Source of the DNA: Armatimonadota bacterium
Lineage (GTDB): Bacteria; Armatimonadota; JADLDR01
Direction of reading: 5' to 3'
DNA length: 35,868 bases
Assembly (NCBI GenBank): GCA_020846535.1
Contig: JADLDR010000011.1
Location: forward strand, 1 to 35,868
This document shows, piece after piece, positions 1-9,192 of the stretch. A program made the translations under genes and the position numbers. The notes under the pieces are model-generated. The model searched no databases. It saw nothing but the letters and a program-made list of their open reading frames with translations, and had not been told where the DNA came from. The first letter of the stretch is position 1. Every line of letters starts with the position of its first letter.

Positions 1-657
<657 letters not shown>

Positions 658-745
658 AAGGAGCGGCAGGAAAGATGCCTCGCCTTTGCCCGGTTCGGTC
701 GGCAGGGCGAGGTCGGCTCCTTGTCTCCCCTTCCGAGGAGGCGTC

Positions 746-2290
746 ATGGAACCCGAAAAGATCGTTATCTTCGACACGACCCTGAGAGACGGCGAGCAGT
801 CTCCCGGGGCGAGCATGAATATAGAGGAAAAGCTGGATGTGGCCCGGCAACTGGCCCGGCTGGGAGTGGATGTGATCGAGGCCGGTTTCCCGATCTCGTC
901 CGCCGGCGATTTCGAGTCCGTCCGCCTGGTGGCTCAGGAGGTCAGAGGCCCGAGTATCGCCGGGCTGTCCCGCGCCAACATCCAGGACATCGACCGCGCC
1001 TGGGAAGCCCTCCAGGGGGCGGAGCGGGCGCGGATCCACACCTTCATCGCTACCTCTGACATCCACCTGGAACACAAGCTGAAGAAAACGCGGTCCGAGG
1101 TGCTGGAACTGGCGGCCAAAGCGGTCGCCCACGCCCGGTCGCTCTGCCCGGATGTGGAGTTCTCGCCGGAGGACGCTTCCCGCAGCGATATCGGCTATCT
1201 CTGCGAAGTCCTGGAGGCCGTCATCGAGGCAGGGGCCACCACTCTGAATATCCCGGACACCGTGGGATATGCCCTGCCCTATGAGTTCGGGAAGCTGATC
1301 GCCACTATCCGCGAGCGTGTCAAGGGCATCGAGAAGGCGGTGATCAGCGTCCACTGCCATAACGATATGGGCCTGGCGGTGGCGAACTCCCTGGCGGCTA
1401 TGGCGAACGGGGCGCGTCAGGTGGAATGCACCGTCAACGGCATCGGCGAGCGGGCCGGGAACACCGCGCTGGAAGAGATCGTCATGGCGATCAACACCCG
1501 CAGCGACTACCTGCCCTTCCGCACCGGCATCGATACTCGTGAAATCTACCGGGCCAGCCGCCTGGTGAGTGAGGTGACGGGCATCGTCGTCCAGCCCAAC
1601 AAGGCCGTCGTCGGCAGCAACGCCTTCGCTCATGAGGCCGGAATCCACCAGCACGGGGTCATCCAGAAGCGGCAGACCTACGAGATCATGGATCCCAACG
1701 CCATCGGCCTGACCTCCAACCGCCTGGTCCTGGGCAAGCACTCGGGCCGCCACGCCTTCGAGAAGCATTTGAAGGAGTTGGGATACGAGCTGAACCGGGA
1801 AGAGCTGGAGCGGGCCTTCGCCCGCTTCAAGGAAGTGGCCGACAAGAAGAAAATCGTCTTCGACGCCGACCTGGAGGCCATCGTCTCCGATGAGGCCCAC
1901 CAGGTTGCGGAAGTCTACCATCTCGATTACATGATCGTGATGACCAGCCTGGAAGGCATCCCCACAGCCACCATTCGGATGCAAAAAGGTCAGGAAATCC
2001 TCCAGGCCGCCGAGACCGGCGTGGGCTGCGTGGACGCCGTTTACCGCACCATTGATAAGCTGGTGGATGTCCCGCACCGCCTGGCCGACTACAATGTCAA
2101 ATCGGTCACCGGCGGCACGGACGCCATCGGCGAGGTGACGGTGAAGCTGGCCGACAACGGCCACATCTTCACCGGACGCGGAGCCAGCCTCGATATCGTC
2201 GAAGCCAGCGCCCGCGCCTACGTCCAGGCTATCAACAAACTGGTCTACCACCATATGACCCGTAAGGCGGCAACCGAAGACAAAGTATGA
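746..2290 (+). CDS. leuA: 2-isopropylmalate synthase
   Basis: This enzyme condenses 2-ketoisovalerate with acetyl-CoA, the first committed step of leucine synthesis. The product is 514 residues, the full length expected for a LeuA with a C-terminal regulatory domain. The HMGL-like TIM barrel opens with [12 protein letters not shown] (from Asp10) and carries the metal-binding HCHNDMGLA motif (His203, His205). The stretch [12 protein letters not shown] near the end belongs to the LeuA dimer/allosteric domain, so leucine feedback inhibition is plausible. The ATG at 746 is chosen over an upstream start at 686 because GAGGAG lies at 735-740 and homology begins at once after it. The 88-bp gap after ilvC holds only a weak inverted repeat (678-684/706-712). 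Confidence 0.97.
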   Translation: MEPEKIVIFDTTLRDGEQSPGASMNIEEKLDVARQLARLGVDVIEAGFPISSAGDFESVRLVAQEVRGPSIAGLSRANIQDIDRAWEALQGAERARIHTFIATSDIHLEHKLKKTRSEVLELAAKAVAHARSLCPDVEFSPEDASRSDIGYLCEVLEAVIEAGATTLNIPDTVGYALPYEFGKLIATIRERVKGIEKAVISVHCHNDMGLAVANSLAAMANGARQVECTVNGIGERAGNTALEEIVMAINTRSDYLPFRTGIDTREIYRASRLVSEVTGIVVQPNKAVVGSNAFAHEAGIHQHGVIQKRQTYEIMDPNAIGLTSNRLVLGKHSGRHAFEKHLKELGYELNREELERAFARFKEVADKKKIVFDADLEAIVSDEAHQVAEVYHLDYMIVMTSLEGIPTATIRMQKGQEILQAAETGVGCVDAVYRTIDKLVDVPHRLADYNVKSVTGGTDAIGEVTVKLADNGHIFTGRGASLDIVEASARAYVQAINKLVYHHMTRKAATEDKV

Positions 2291-2336
2291 GGGGAAAGCG
2301 CCTCACTCCCCTGGACTGGCCGCAATCGTCCCCCAG

Positions 2337-2434
2337 CCCCCCGCCGAAGTCCGGCGGGGGGAGTCGGCCTTGGGGGATTTATAAGAGTACCAAAAGGCTA
2401 TACAGTCTAAGCCCCCCGAAGCTCGGGGGGCTTA
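2337..2434. repeat. Two C/G-rich intergenic hairpins between leuA and leuC
   Basis: The 204-bp leuA-leuC gap has no gene. Hairpin 1 has a perfect 10-bp stem (2337-2346 with 2352-2361, CCCCCCGCCG type, 5-nt loop). Hairpin 2 has a perfect 12-bp stem (2408-2419 with 2423-2434, TAAGCCCCCCGA, 3-nt loop). More G-runs follow to about 2465. Similar C-run/G-run hairpins occur at 8045-8160, so this looks like a dispersed repeat family rather than a leu-specific signal. Inside an operon it could still affect leuA/leuC expression ratio or mRNA stability; that is inference. No clean T-run follows either stem, so a classical terminator is unlikely. Confidence 0.7.
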
Positions 2435-2494
2435 GGGGGTGCTTTTTAAGCAAAGGGGGGCCGGGGCGCTCTTCCCCACAGAAAGGTACTGCAA

Positions 2495-3916
2495 ATGCCG
2501 AAAACCATGTTCGAAAAAATCTGGGAGGCCCATGTGGTTCGCGAGGAGCCGGGGCAGCCTGCGATTTTATATATCGATTTGCATCTGGTGCATGAGGTCA
2601 CCTCGCCGCAGGCGTTCGAGGGGTTGCGGCTGGCCGGTCGGAAGGTGCGTCGTCCTGACCTGACCCTGGCGACGATGGACCACAACGTGCCGACCACGGA
2701 CCGCTCCCTGCCGGTGACGGACGAGATTTCCTTGAAGCAGATGGAAACCCTCGGCTGCAACTGCGAAGAGTTCGGCATCCGGCTCTTCGACCTCTACAGT
2801 CCGTACCAGGGCGTGGTGCATATCATCGGCCCGGAACTGGGCTACACCCAGCCGGGCATGACCATCGTGTGCGGGGACAGCCATACGGCCACCCACGGAG
2901 CCTTTGGCGCTCTGGCTTTCGGGATCGGGACCAGCGAGGTGGAGCATGTGCTGGCGACCCAGTGCCTTCAGCAGGCTCGCCCGAAGACGATGGAGATCCG
3001 GGTCGGCGGCCCGGCCCCGCCCGGCGTAACCGCCAAGGATATCATCCTGGGAATTATCGGGGAGATCGGAACCGACGGCGCGACCGGCTATGTGGTGGAA
3101 TATACCGGAGAGGCCATCCGCTCCCTGTCGATGGAAGGCCGGATGACAGTCTGCAATATGACCATCGAGGCAGGGGCCCGCGCCGGGATGGTGGCCCCCG
3201 ATGAGACGACATTCGCCTATATGGAAGGCCGGGAGCAGGCCCCGAAAGACAAAGAGTGGGAGGCGGCCCTGGAACGGTGGCGCAAACTCCCTTCCGACCC
3301 GGGTGCGGCCTACGACAGGGTGATCGAGTTCGACGCCGCCGAGTTCGTTCCCTATGTGACCTGGGGCACTTCGCCCGGCATGGTCGCTCCGGTCAGCGGG
3401 CGCGTGCCCGACCCGGCGGATTTCGGCGACCCGACCGAGCGCAGGGCCGCCGAACGCGCCCTGGAGTATATGGCCCTGGAGCCGGGCACTCCCATCGAGG
3501 AGATCCGGCTGGACCGGGTCTTTATCGGTTCCTGCACCAACGGGCGCATCGAAGACCTGCGGGCCGCCGCCCGGGTGGCCGCGGGAAGGCGGGTGGCCGG
3601 ACACGTGCAGGCGATGGTGGTTCCCGGCTCTCAGTCGGTGAAACTCCAGGCGGAGCGGGAAGGGCTGGATGAAATCTTCAGGGCCGCCGGTTTCGAGTGG
3701 CGGGAGCCGGGGTGCAGCATGTGCCTGGCGATGAACCCGGATGTCTTGCAGCCCGGCGAGCGGTGCGCCTCCACCTCCAACCGCAACTTCGAGGGGCGGC
3801 AGGGCAGAGGGGGCCGGACCCACCTGGTCAGCCCCGCGATGGCCGCCGCCGCCGCGGTTGCGGGCCAGTTCGTGGATGTGCGCGGCTGGAAAATCCAGAG
3901 TGAGGAGGTGGCCTGA
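2495..3916 (+). CDS. leuC: 3-isopropylmalate dehydratase large subunit
   Basis: This is the large, iron-sulfur subunit of isopropylmalate isomerase, which converts 2- to 3-isopropylmalate together with LeuD. The 473-residue product is full length for the bacterial family. The aconitase-type 4Fe-4S ligands are visible as IGSCTNGR (Cys347) and CSMC (Cys407 and Cys410). Other family blocks are [30 protein letters not shown] and the C-terminal [10 protein letters not shown]. An AAAGG Shine-Dalgarno sequence lies about 9 nt before the ATG. The stop codon overlaps the leuD start by one base (TGATG), so the two subunits are translationally coupled, fitting their 1:1 complex. Confidence 0.97.
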   Translation: MPKTMFEKIWEAHVVREEPGQPAILYIDLHLVHEVTSPQAFEGLRLAGRKVRRPDLTLATMDHNVPTTDRSLPVTDEISLKQMETLGCNCEEFGIRLFDLYSPYQGVVHIIGPELGYTQPGMTIVCGDSHTATHGAFGALAFGIGTSEVEHVLATQCLQQARPKTMEIRVGGPAPPGVTAKDIILGIIGEIGTDGATGYVVEYTGEAIRSLSMEGRMTVCNMTIEAGARAGMVAPDETTFAYMEGREQAPKDKEWEAALERWRKLPSDPGAAYDRVIEFDAAEFVPYVTWGTSPGMVAPVSGRVPDPADFGDPTERRAAERALEYMALEPGTPIEEIRLDRVFIGSCTNGRIEDLRAAARVAAGRRVAGHVQAMVVPGSQSVKLQAEREGLDEIFRAAGFEWREPGCSMCLAMNPDVLQPGERCASTSNRNFEGRQGRGGRTHLVSPAMAAAAAVAGQFVDVRGWKIQSEEVA

Positions 3917-4500
3917 TGCAGCCCTTTACCGCACTGACCGGACTGGTGGTCCCTCTGGACAGGGCCAATGTCGATACCGACCAGATCGTGCCCAAGCAGT
4001 TCCTGAAGCGCATCGAGCGAACGGGCTTCGGCCAGTTCCTTTTCTTCGACTGGCGATTCCTGCCCGACGGCAGCCCCGATCCGGCCTTCGATCTGAACGA
4101 CCCGCGCTACCGGGGGGCATCGATCCTGGTTGCCAGCCGCAACTTCGGCTGCGGCTCCTCCCGGGAGCACGCGCCCTGGGCGCTTCTCGATTACGGCTTC
4201 CATGTGATCATCGCCCCTTCTTTTGCGGATATTTTTTACAACAACTGCTTCAAAAACGGCATCCTGCCGATCCGGCTGGACGAGGAGACGGTGAATCTCC
4301 TCCTGGAGCGGGCGAAGGCCACGCCGGGATACCGGCTCACCGTCGATCTCGAAGGCAGCCTGATCACTGACGGGCAGGGCCTTTCGATCCCCTTCGAGGT
4401 CGATGCCTTCCGCCGCTACTGCCTGCTGAACGGCCTGGACGACATCGGCCTGACCCTGCGGCATGAGGACAAGATACGCGCTTACGAGGCGGGAAGATAA
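3916..4500 (+). CDS. leuD: 3-isopropylmalate dehydratase small subunit
   Basis: This is the small (swivel-domain) subunit of isopropylmalate isomerase, 194 residues, the normal length for the E. coli-like LeuD class. Diagnostic stretches are [20 protein letters not shown] near the N-terminus, [18 protein letters not shown] (substrate-recognition loop) and [19 protein letters not shown]. The start overlaps the leuC stop by one base, and GAGGAGG within the end of leuC serves as the ribosome binding site. It acts as a heterodimer with LeuC in the cytoplasm. No lesion is seen. Confidence 0.97.
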   Translation: MQPFTALTGLVVPLDRANVDTDQIVPKQFLKRIERTGFGQFLFFDWRFLPDGSPDPAFDLNDPRYRGASILVASRNFGCGSSREHAPWALLDYGFHVIIAPSFADIFYNNCFKNGILPIRLDEETVNLLLERAKATPGYRLTVDLEGSLITDGQGLSIPFEVDAFRRYCLLNGLDDIGLTLRHEDKIRAYEAGR

Positions 4501-4525
4501 CATCAGGCGGTTTGAACCGATAATC

Positions 4526-4557
4526 ATGCAGGGGCACGGCCTGCCGTGCCCCTGCAT
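4526..4557. repeat. Perfect 15-bp palindromic hairpin just upstream of leuB
   Basis: Arms 4526-4540 (ATGCAGGGGCACGGC) and 4543-4557 are exact reverse complements around a 2-nt centre. The hairpin ends 3 nt before the leuB Shine-Dalgarno sequence (AGGAGG, 4560-4565). A related, imperfect element with the same CGCCCCTGC-type edge lies at 18926-18957, suggesting a dispersed REP-like palindrome. In mRNA it would sit immediately before the leuB ribosome site and could influence leuB translation or protect the upstream transcript end. Either role is inference. Confidence 0.75.
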
Positions 4558-4572
4558 ATAGGAGGACATGTT

Positions 4573-5625
4573 ATGTATAAAATCGCTGTGCTTCCGGGCG
4601 ACGGGACCGGGCCGGAGGTGGTGCGGGAGGGCATCAAGGTTCTGGAGGCCACCGGGGTCGAGTTCGACCCGACCTATTTCGACTTCGGCGGCGACCGGTA
4701 TTTACGCACCGGCGAGACGCTGCCCGACTCGGCTTCGGCGGAACTCAGGCAGTTCGACGCCATCTATCTGGGGGCCATCGGGCATCCGGAAGTGGCTCCG
4801 GGGGTGCTGGAGAAGGGGATACTCCTTCGCCTGCGCTTCGAGCTGGACCAGTATATCAACCTGCGCCCGGTCAAACTTTATCCGGGTGTGGACTGTCCTC
4901 TGAAAGACAAGGGGCCGGAGCATATCGATTTTGTGGTCGTCCGGGAGAACACCGAAGGGCTGTATACCGGCATGGGCGGCTTCCAGTATAAGGGAACCCC
5001 GCAGGAGGTTTCTACCCAGGTCCACTGCACCACCCGTTTCGGGGCGGAGCGGGCCGTCCGCTTTGCCTTCGGCCTGGCCCGCAAGCGCAAAAAGATGAAT
5101 CAGCTTCATCTGGTCGCCAAAACAAATGTCCTGACCTTCGTACACGACACCTGGTGGAGAGCCTTCAACGAGGTCGGGGCAAAAGATTACCCCGATGTCA
5201 AGCGGGAATACGCCCATGTGGACGCCGCCTGCATGTGGTTCGTGAAAAATCCGGAATGGTTCGATGTGATCGTGGTGGAAAATATGTTCGGGGATATCAT
5301 CACTGATCTAGGAGCCATGATCCAGGGCGGGATGGGCATCGCCGCCGGGGGCAACATTAACCCGCAGGGCGTCTCCATGTTCGAGCCTATCGGCGGGAGC
5401 GCCCCCAAGTATACGGGGCAAAATGTCATCAACCCTCTGGCCGCCATCTGCGCCGGCCAGATGATGCTGGCCCAACTCGGCGAGGAACAGGCCGCCGACC
5501 GGATTGAGGCCGCCGTCATCAGGGCGCTCTCCTCCGGCAAAATCGAATCCCTGAGCGCGGGCCGTATGGGCCTCTCCACCACCGAAGTCGGCGACCTGAT
5601 CGCCGGTTATGTGGCGGAAGGGTAG
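4573..5625 (+). CDS. leuB: 3-isopropylmalate dehydrogenase (actinobacterial-type isocitrate/isopropylmalate dehydrogenase family)
   Basis: This enzyme oxidises and decarboxylates 3-isopropylmalate to 2-ketoisocaproate with NAD+. The 350-residue product starts at ATG 4573, chosen over 4546 because AGGAGG precedes it and the family N-terminus YKIAVLPGDGTGPEVV follows directly. Conserved blocks are KTNVLTF, HVDAACMW, ENMFGDIITDL and the adenine-binding FEPIGGSAPKYTGQ. The substrate motif is RENTEG (Arg124-Gly129), unlike the ELTGG form of E. coli/Thermus LeuB; this, plus GTPQEV and DYPDV, resembles Mycobacterium-type LeuB. RENTEG also occurs in isocitrate and homoisocitrate dehydrogenases, but the position after leuACD strongly supports LeuB. 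Confidence 0.93.
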   Translation: MYKIAVLPGDGTGPEVVREGIKVLEATGVEFDPTYFDFGGDRYLRTGETLPDSASAELRQFDAIYLGAIGHPEVAPGVLEKGILLRLRFELDQYINLRPVKLYPGVDCPLKDKGPEHIDFVVVRENTEGLYTGMGGFQYKGTPQEVSTQVHCTTRFGAERAVRFAFGLARKRKKMNQLHLVAKTNVLTFVHDTWWRAFNEVGAKDYPDVKREYAHVDAACMWFVKNPEWFDVIVVENMFGDIITDLGAMIQGGMGIAAGGNINPQGVSMFEPIGGSAPKYTGQNVINPLAAICAGQMMLAQLGEEQAADRIEAAVIRALSSGKIESLSAGRMGLSTTEVGDLIAGYVAEG

Positions 5626-5650
5626 ATAGCCGCTGGGGGAGGTATGCCGC

Positions 5651-5685
5651 GAAAGGGGCAGGCATTTTCAATGCCTGCCCCTTTC
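5651..5685 (+). terminator. Strong hairpin ending the ilv-leu operon
   Basis: A perfect 16-bp stem (5651-5666 with 5670-5685; GAAAGGGGCAGGCATT arm) with a 3-nt loop begins 26 nt after the leuB stop. The 3' flank is CATATTT rather than a long T-run; on the opposite strand the upstream flank is likewise not T-rich. It is best read as an intrinsic-type transcription end or 3' stabilising structure. Confidence 0.7.
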
Positions 5686-5752
5686 ATATTTAGAAAAAGG
5701 CCGGAGCATAGGTGAACGGATAGCATGCTTGGTTTTCCTGGGGCAAGGAACT

Positions 5753-6125
5753 TCAAGCAACAATCTGCCTTGTTACCGCGGTCAATAGCGTTCGCAGCGC
5801 CCTTTCGATGGCTTCTTCTTTGCTTAATCAGTCTGATCTAAGCCTGCTTGGACGACAATTTCAGGAAAGCCTATCACTCGCAGGCCACTGTGCTGCGCGA
5901 CGCTCCGAGCAGCTTTCTCATCCATTAAAATATGTTTGATCTCAAGATAAGAACGCTTCGCCACAACAATAGCTGCGCTTCCGGCAGATGACTTTGCCAT
6001 TCTTTATTGCGAGAGGCCAAAGATATCATGTAAGCGATCTGGCTGGCATCCTCCTCTTCGCGCCGAGTCATATCTTCGATAACAATGACGCTACGGTCAA
6101 TAATGAGCTTGCCAATTTCAGATCC
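5753..6125 (-). pseudogene. Decayed PIN-domain (VapC/DUF3368-like) gene
   Basis: Reading the minus strand gives adjoining segments in different frames that together look like the C-terminal two thirds of a PIN-type nuclease. The first runs from about 6125: GSEIGKLIIDRSVIVIEDM followed by EEEDASQIAYMISLA. The next, shifted near 5970-5980, reads AAIVVAKRSYLEIKH, LMDEKAARSVAQHSGL and RVIGFPEIVVQAGLD, ending at a stop at 5824. A third segment, LSKEEAIERALRTLLTAV, is in another frame up to a stop at 5753-5755. A TAG at 6126-6128 interrupts the frame further upstream. The A-I-V-x-A-K-R ... D-E-K-A-A-R ... G-L-R-V-I-G pattern is typical of PIN toxin-like proteins. At least two frameshifts are present. 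Substrate and any antitoxin partner are unknown. Confidence 0.6.
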
Positions 6126-6283
6126 CTATCCGTGTCGTTCAAACTCCTCCAAGCCGGAAAAAGGGAGATACAGAACGGAAAAGAGGCCAAGGCGGTAGCC
6201 GCTGCCGGTTCCGTATCGAACGGAGCTGCCGGCAGAGGGGAGAGAAAGGCCAGCATAAGGCATAAAGCAAGCCAGACGCGCAT
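6068..6283 (-). CDS. Short ORF with signal-peptide-like N-terminus (doubtful, possibly truncated gene)
   Basis: An ATG at 6283 is preceded at good spacing by CGGAGG on the minus strand and opens a 71-residue frame starting MRVWLALCLMLAFLSPLPAA. This has the charge, hydrophobic core and small-residue end of a Sec signal peptide. The rest shows no recognisable domain, and the 3' half runs out of frame through the PIN remnant. It may be the start of an exported protein whose body was lost when the region decayed, or a chance ORF. Function cannot be stated. Confidence 0.3.
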   Translation of the reverse strand: MRVWLALCLMLAFLSPLPAAPFDTEPAAATALASFPFCISLFPAWRSLNDTDRDLKLASSLLTVASLLSKI

Positions 6284-6357
6284 GGATAAGCCTCCGGGTC
6301 GAATCGGGGAATGGCGGGCCGCAGCCCGGATTAATGATCCAGAAAACCGGAAGCGCG

Positions 6358-7956
6358 TCAAGCGGCTTTCTGCCGGGCGGCGTTCGGCAGCATGAAGGCG
6401 AAAGAGGGCAGGCGGAGGAAGGCTTCCACGACCTGCGGGTCGAAGTGCGTGCCGGAGAGGGAGCGGATGTACTCGCGCACCTTCTCTTCCGGCCAGCTCT
6501 TGCGGTAGGGCCGGTCGGAACGGAGCGCGTCCCAGACATCCACCACGGCGAAAATGCGGGCAGGCAAAGGGATATCCGCGCCCTTCAGCCCCCGGGGATA
6601 GCCAGTGCCGTCCCATTTTTCGTGATGGCAGTAGGGAATGCCCAGGGCCGGGCCGAGAAAAGAGATGGAGGAAAGCATATCATAGGCGTACTTCGGGTGC
6701 TTCCGCATGGCCTCCCACTCTTCGTCGTCGAGAGGGCCGGGCTTGAGAAGAATCCGGTCCGGGACGCCTATTTTGCCGATATCGTGCAGCAGAGCGCCCA
6801 GGCGGATGTGGCCCAGTTCGGTCTCGTCCGTGATGTCCAGCGCGCAGGCCAGGATGAGCGTCAGCTCGGTCACGCGCTGGGAGTGGCCTTTGGTTTCGTG
6901 GTCGCGCAGTTCCAGAGCGGAGGACAAGCCGGCGACAGTCGCATCGTAGGCCCGCGTCAGCTCCATGTTCGTTCTCTGGATGCTTTCAAAAAGGGTGGCG
7001 TTATCGATGGCGATGGCGGCCTGGCCAGCCAGAGCGTTCAAGAATTCGAGCCAGTCGGGATCGGGAGCAAGAGGCGAGCGGTGAAAAAACTGAAGCACCC
7101 CTTTGGGCCGGCCTTTCGCCACCAGGGGGATGGCGTAATAAGCCTGGAAGCCTTCTTCTCTCAGGATGCCTGTATCGGTGAATGCTTCATGATTCTCGGT
7201 GAGGGTATCGAAATGCAGATGGCCCTGCTCCATGGCCCGCGCCCCGGCCTCGCACAGCCCTGCCTTCAGGCTTTCCATCCGCGATCCGTTGGCAAAGAAC
7301 CCTTTGCCTGCCGCATAAGTAAGGTCCCGGTCCATCGCGCCGCACAGTAGGACAGCCGCTGTATCGACCTTCAACTGGGAGAGCGATTCATCGATAAAAA
7401 GCTGGAGGATCATCCGCAGGTTCAGGCTGGTGGAAATCACCCGGTCCACATTGCACAGGGCGGTAAACCGGTCCGCCTGCCGCCGGATAGTGTCTCCGGC
7501 TTCTTTTTCGCGGGTGATGTCCTGAACCGTCAGGCACATCGCCCTGCCGATAGAGGCGACCGAGAGCCGCAAGCGGAGCGAATCTCCGCCGGGCCTCAGG
7601 TACGATTGCTCGGCAGGGAAGTCCGGGCAGCAGGCCGCCCGGTTTTCCTTGCCGAACAGTTCCAGGCAAGTCATGGCGATGATATCTGAGGCCGGATGGC
7701 CGAGAATGCGGGCGGCGGCCCGGTTGGCTTTCAGGATCCGCAGGCTGCTCGGGTGAATGAGAAGGACTCCCTCCGAAACCTGATCGAAGGCGATCCTGTA
7801 GAGCCTGCCATCCGCGAGCCTGTGATAGGCCAGAAAGCACCCACCGGCTGCCAGCAACAGAATACAGCCCCAAGCCCCTGACAGCCGGAAAGCGCCCGCA
7901 ATCGCCATGATCGGCAACAGGCCCGCAGCGATCCATTTTTTGTGTGGAGGAATCAA
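6358..7956 (-). CDS. Membrane-associated PAS-GAF-HD-GYP protein (probable c-di-GMP phosphodiesterase)
   Basis: About 532 residues if started at the TTG at 7956, which has AGGGA roughly 8-9 nt upstream; the frame stays open to 8058, but that start lies inside a C/G-rich repeat. The N-terminus has one or two hydrophobic segments, then a PAS-like domain (IAFDQVSEGVLLI onward), a GAF-like domain (LCNVDRVISTSLN to AIAIDNATLFE) and a C-terminal HD-GYP domain. HD-GYP signature residues are present: HETKGHSQRVTEL, HDIGKIGVPD (His391, Asp392) and HHEKWDGTGYPRGLKG. It probably hydrolyses c-di-GMP in response to a ligand sensed by PAS/GAF. The diguanylate cyclase at 9193-11385 is a near neighbour with the opposite predicted activity. 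Confidence 0.88.
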   Translation of the reverse strand: MIPPHKKWIAAGLLPIMAIAGAFRLSGAWGCILLLAAGGCFLAYHRLADGRLYRIAFDQVSEGVLLIHPSSLRILKANRAAARILGHPASDIIAMTCLELFGKENRAACCPDFPAEQSYLRPGGDSLRLRLSVASIGRAMCLTVQDITREKEAGDTIRRQADRFTALCNVDRVISTSLNLRMILQLFIDESLSQLKVDTAAVLLCGAMDRDLTYAAGKGFFANGSRMESLKAGLCEAGARAMEQGHLHFDTLTENHEAFTDTGILREEGFQAYYAIPLVAKGRPKGVLQFFHRSPLAPDPDWLEFLNALAGQAAIAIDNATLFESIQRTNMELTRAYDATVAGLSSALELRDHETKGHSQRVTELTLILACALDITDETELGHIRLGALLHDIGKIGVPDRILLKPGPLDDEEWEAMRKHPKYAYDMLSSISFLGPALGIPYCHHEKWDGTGYPRGLKGADIPLPARIFAVVDVWDALRSDRPYRKSWPEEKVREYIRSLSGTHFDPQVVEAFLRLPSFAFMLPNAARQKAA

Positions 7957-8044
7957 TATCGGTTCCCTGCCCAACCCGGTATTTCGCTCGCTATAATTAT
8001 GGTATCGGGCAGGGGAATCTGTAGAAGGTTTTTGGTTGCGCTGA

Positions 8045-8160
8045 AAAGCACCCCCCAACCCCCCCGGCTTCGGGGGGCTGAGATGCTGGGTTCCTTTGGT
8101 AATCGTTCAAATCACCCCAAGACCGGCTCCCCCCGCCTTTCTAAGGTGGGGGGCGGTTGG
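8045..8160. repeat. C/G-rich intergenic repeat with two hairpins
   Basis: The region upstream of the HD-GYP gene holds runs of C and G that form two hairpins. One is CCCCCCG (8060-8066) with CGGGGGG (8071-8077). The other is CCCCCCGCCT with AGGTGGGGGG near 8129-8153, including one G-U pair. It resembles the leuA-leuC spacer elements at 2337-2434. No gene is seen between 7957 and 8302 (346 bp). The element also contains the most upstream possible TTG start of the HD-GYP frame, which makes that start unlikely. Confidence 0.65.
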
Positions 8161-8302
8161 CTTTCGAGTAGGCGGTTGCTTTCCCGCAAGCGAAAGCCCT
8201 GTGGAGGAGACAAACCACGAATTTGCCAACTTATGATAGAGGGCGTTTACCGGAGACGGCCAACCAGGGAGCGCCCTGGAAAAAGTGGGTACGGGAGGGA
8301 TC

Positions 8303-9184
8303 ATGCCGGGTTCTAGCATCCTGGAGCCGGAATTCTTGCGGAAGCTGCACGGCCTTTCGCTGGTGGCAAAGAAGGTTTTTGCGGGGCAACTGAAGGGAGA
8401 CAAGCGTTCCCTCCGGCGGGGGGCGAGCGTGGAGTTCACGGATTATCGGGAATATGCCCCCGGAGACGACCTGCGGTACGTGGACTGGAACCTCTATGCC
8501 CGCCTGGAGAAAATGTTTCTGAAGCTCTTTGTGGAAGAGGAGGATCTGAACGTTTACTTCATTCTCGACGCCAGCCGGTCCATGGCCTTCGGGGAGCCGC
8601 ACAAGATCGAGTATGCCCGCAGGGTCGCGGCGGCGCTCGGTTATATCGGGCTGGCGCACCACGACCGGGTGAGTGTGTCGGCCATCGGGAACGGGCCGGT
8701 GCGGCAGATGCCTTCTGTCAGGGGAACGGCGCAGGCCATGCGCTATTTCGATGTCCTGGCGCAATTTCAGGCGGAAGGGCCCGGGCGGCTGGCCGAAAGC
8801 CTGAAGGAGTTCGCCCAGAGGGCATCCCGGACAGGCGTGGCGGTTATCCTTTCCGACCTGCTCGATCCGGACTACGAGGCCGGCCTGAAGGCCCTCGCTT
8901 ACCGGAAGTTTCAGGCGGTGGTCGTCCATATTCTCGATGAATCGGAAACCCACCCGCCCTATGTGGGAGACCTGAAATTGGTCGATTCCGAAACCGGGGA
9001 AACCCGGGAAGTGACCATGAGCCAGGGCTTCTTGAACCACTACCGGAAAACTCTGGACTCGTTTTTGGCCCGGGCTCAGGGGTCCTGTATGCGCTACGGC
9101 ATGGATTACCTGCGGACCACCACATCCGTTCCCTTCGAAGAACTGATCTTGAAGTATTTCCGCAAAATCGAACTGCTCCGGTAG
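8303..9184 (+). CDS. DUF58 family protein with vWA-like fold
   Basis: The 293-residue product carries the DUF58 hallmark TDYREYAPGDDLRYVDWN (about residues 46-63), followed by a von Willebrand A-like core with the MIDAS-type motif DASRS (Asp89-Ser93) and a later ILSDLLDP strand. The start is ATG 8303, preceded by GGGAGG at 8293-8298; an upstream GTG at 8285 lacks this spacing. DUF58 proteins usually sit beside a MoxR-type AAA+ ATPase and membrane vWA proteins and are thought to help assemble or mature protein complexes. Here no MoxR gene is adjacent, so the gene is an orphan copy. No membrane segment or signal peptide is visible, implying a cytoplasmic protein. Confidence 0.9.
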   Translation: MPGSSILEPEFLRKLHGLSLVAKKVFAGQLKGDKRSLRRGASVEFTDYREYAPGDDLRYVDWNLYARLEKMFLKLFVEEEDLNVYFILDASRSMAFGEPHKIEYARRVAAALGYIGLAHHDRVSVSAIGNGPVRQMPSVRGTAQAMRYFDVLAQFQAEGPGRLAESLKEFAQRASRTGVAVILSDLLDPDYEAGLKALAYRKFQAVVVHILDESETHPPYVGDLKLVDSETGETREVTMSQGFLNHYRKTLDSFLARAQGSCMRYGMDYLRTTTSVPFEELILKYFRKIELLR

Positions 9185-9192
9185 GCAGGCGG

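Noticed and set aside
2408..2434. Intrinsic terminator after leuA
   Set aside because: The stem is strong but no T-run follows, and leuC continues the pathway on the same strand.
2567..3823. Long minus-strand open frame opposite leuC
   Set aside because: Antisense shadow of a secure leuC gene.
5988..6395. Plus-strand 135-codon frame over the PIN remnant
   Set aside because: Opposite strand to PIN-like similarity and the signal-peptide ORF; no domain.
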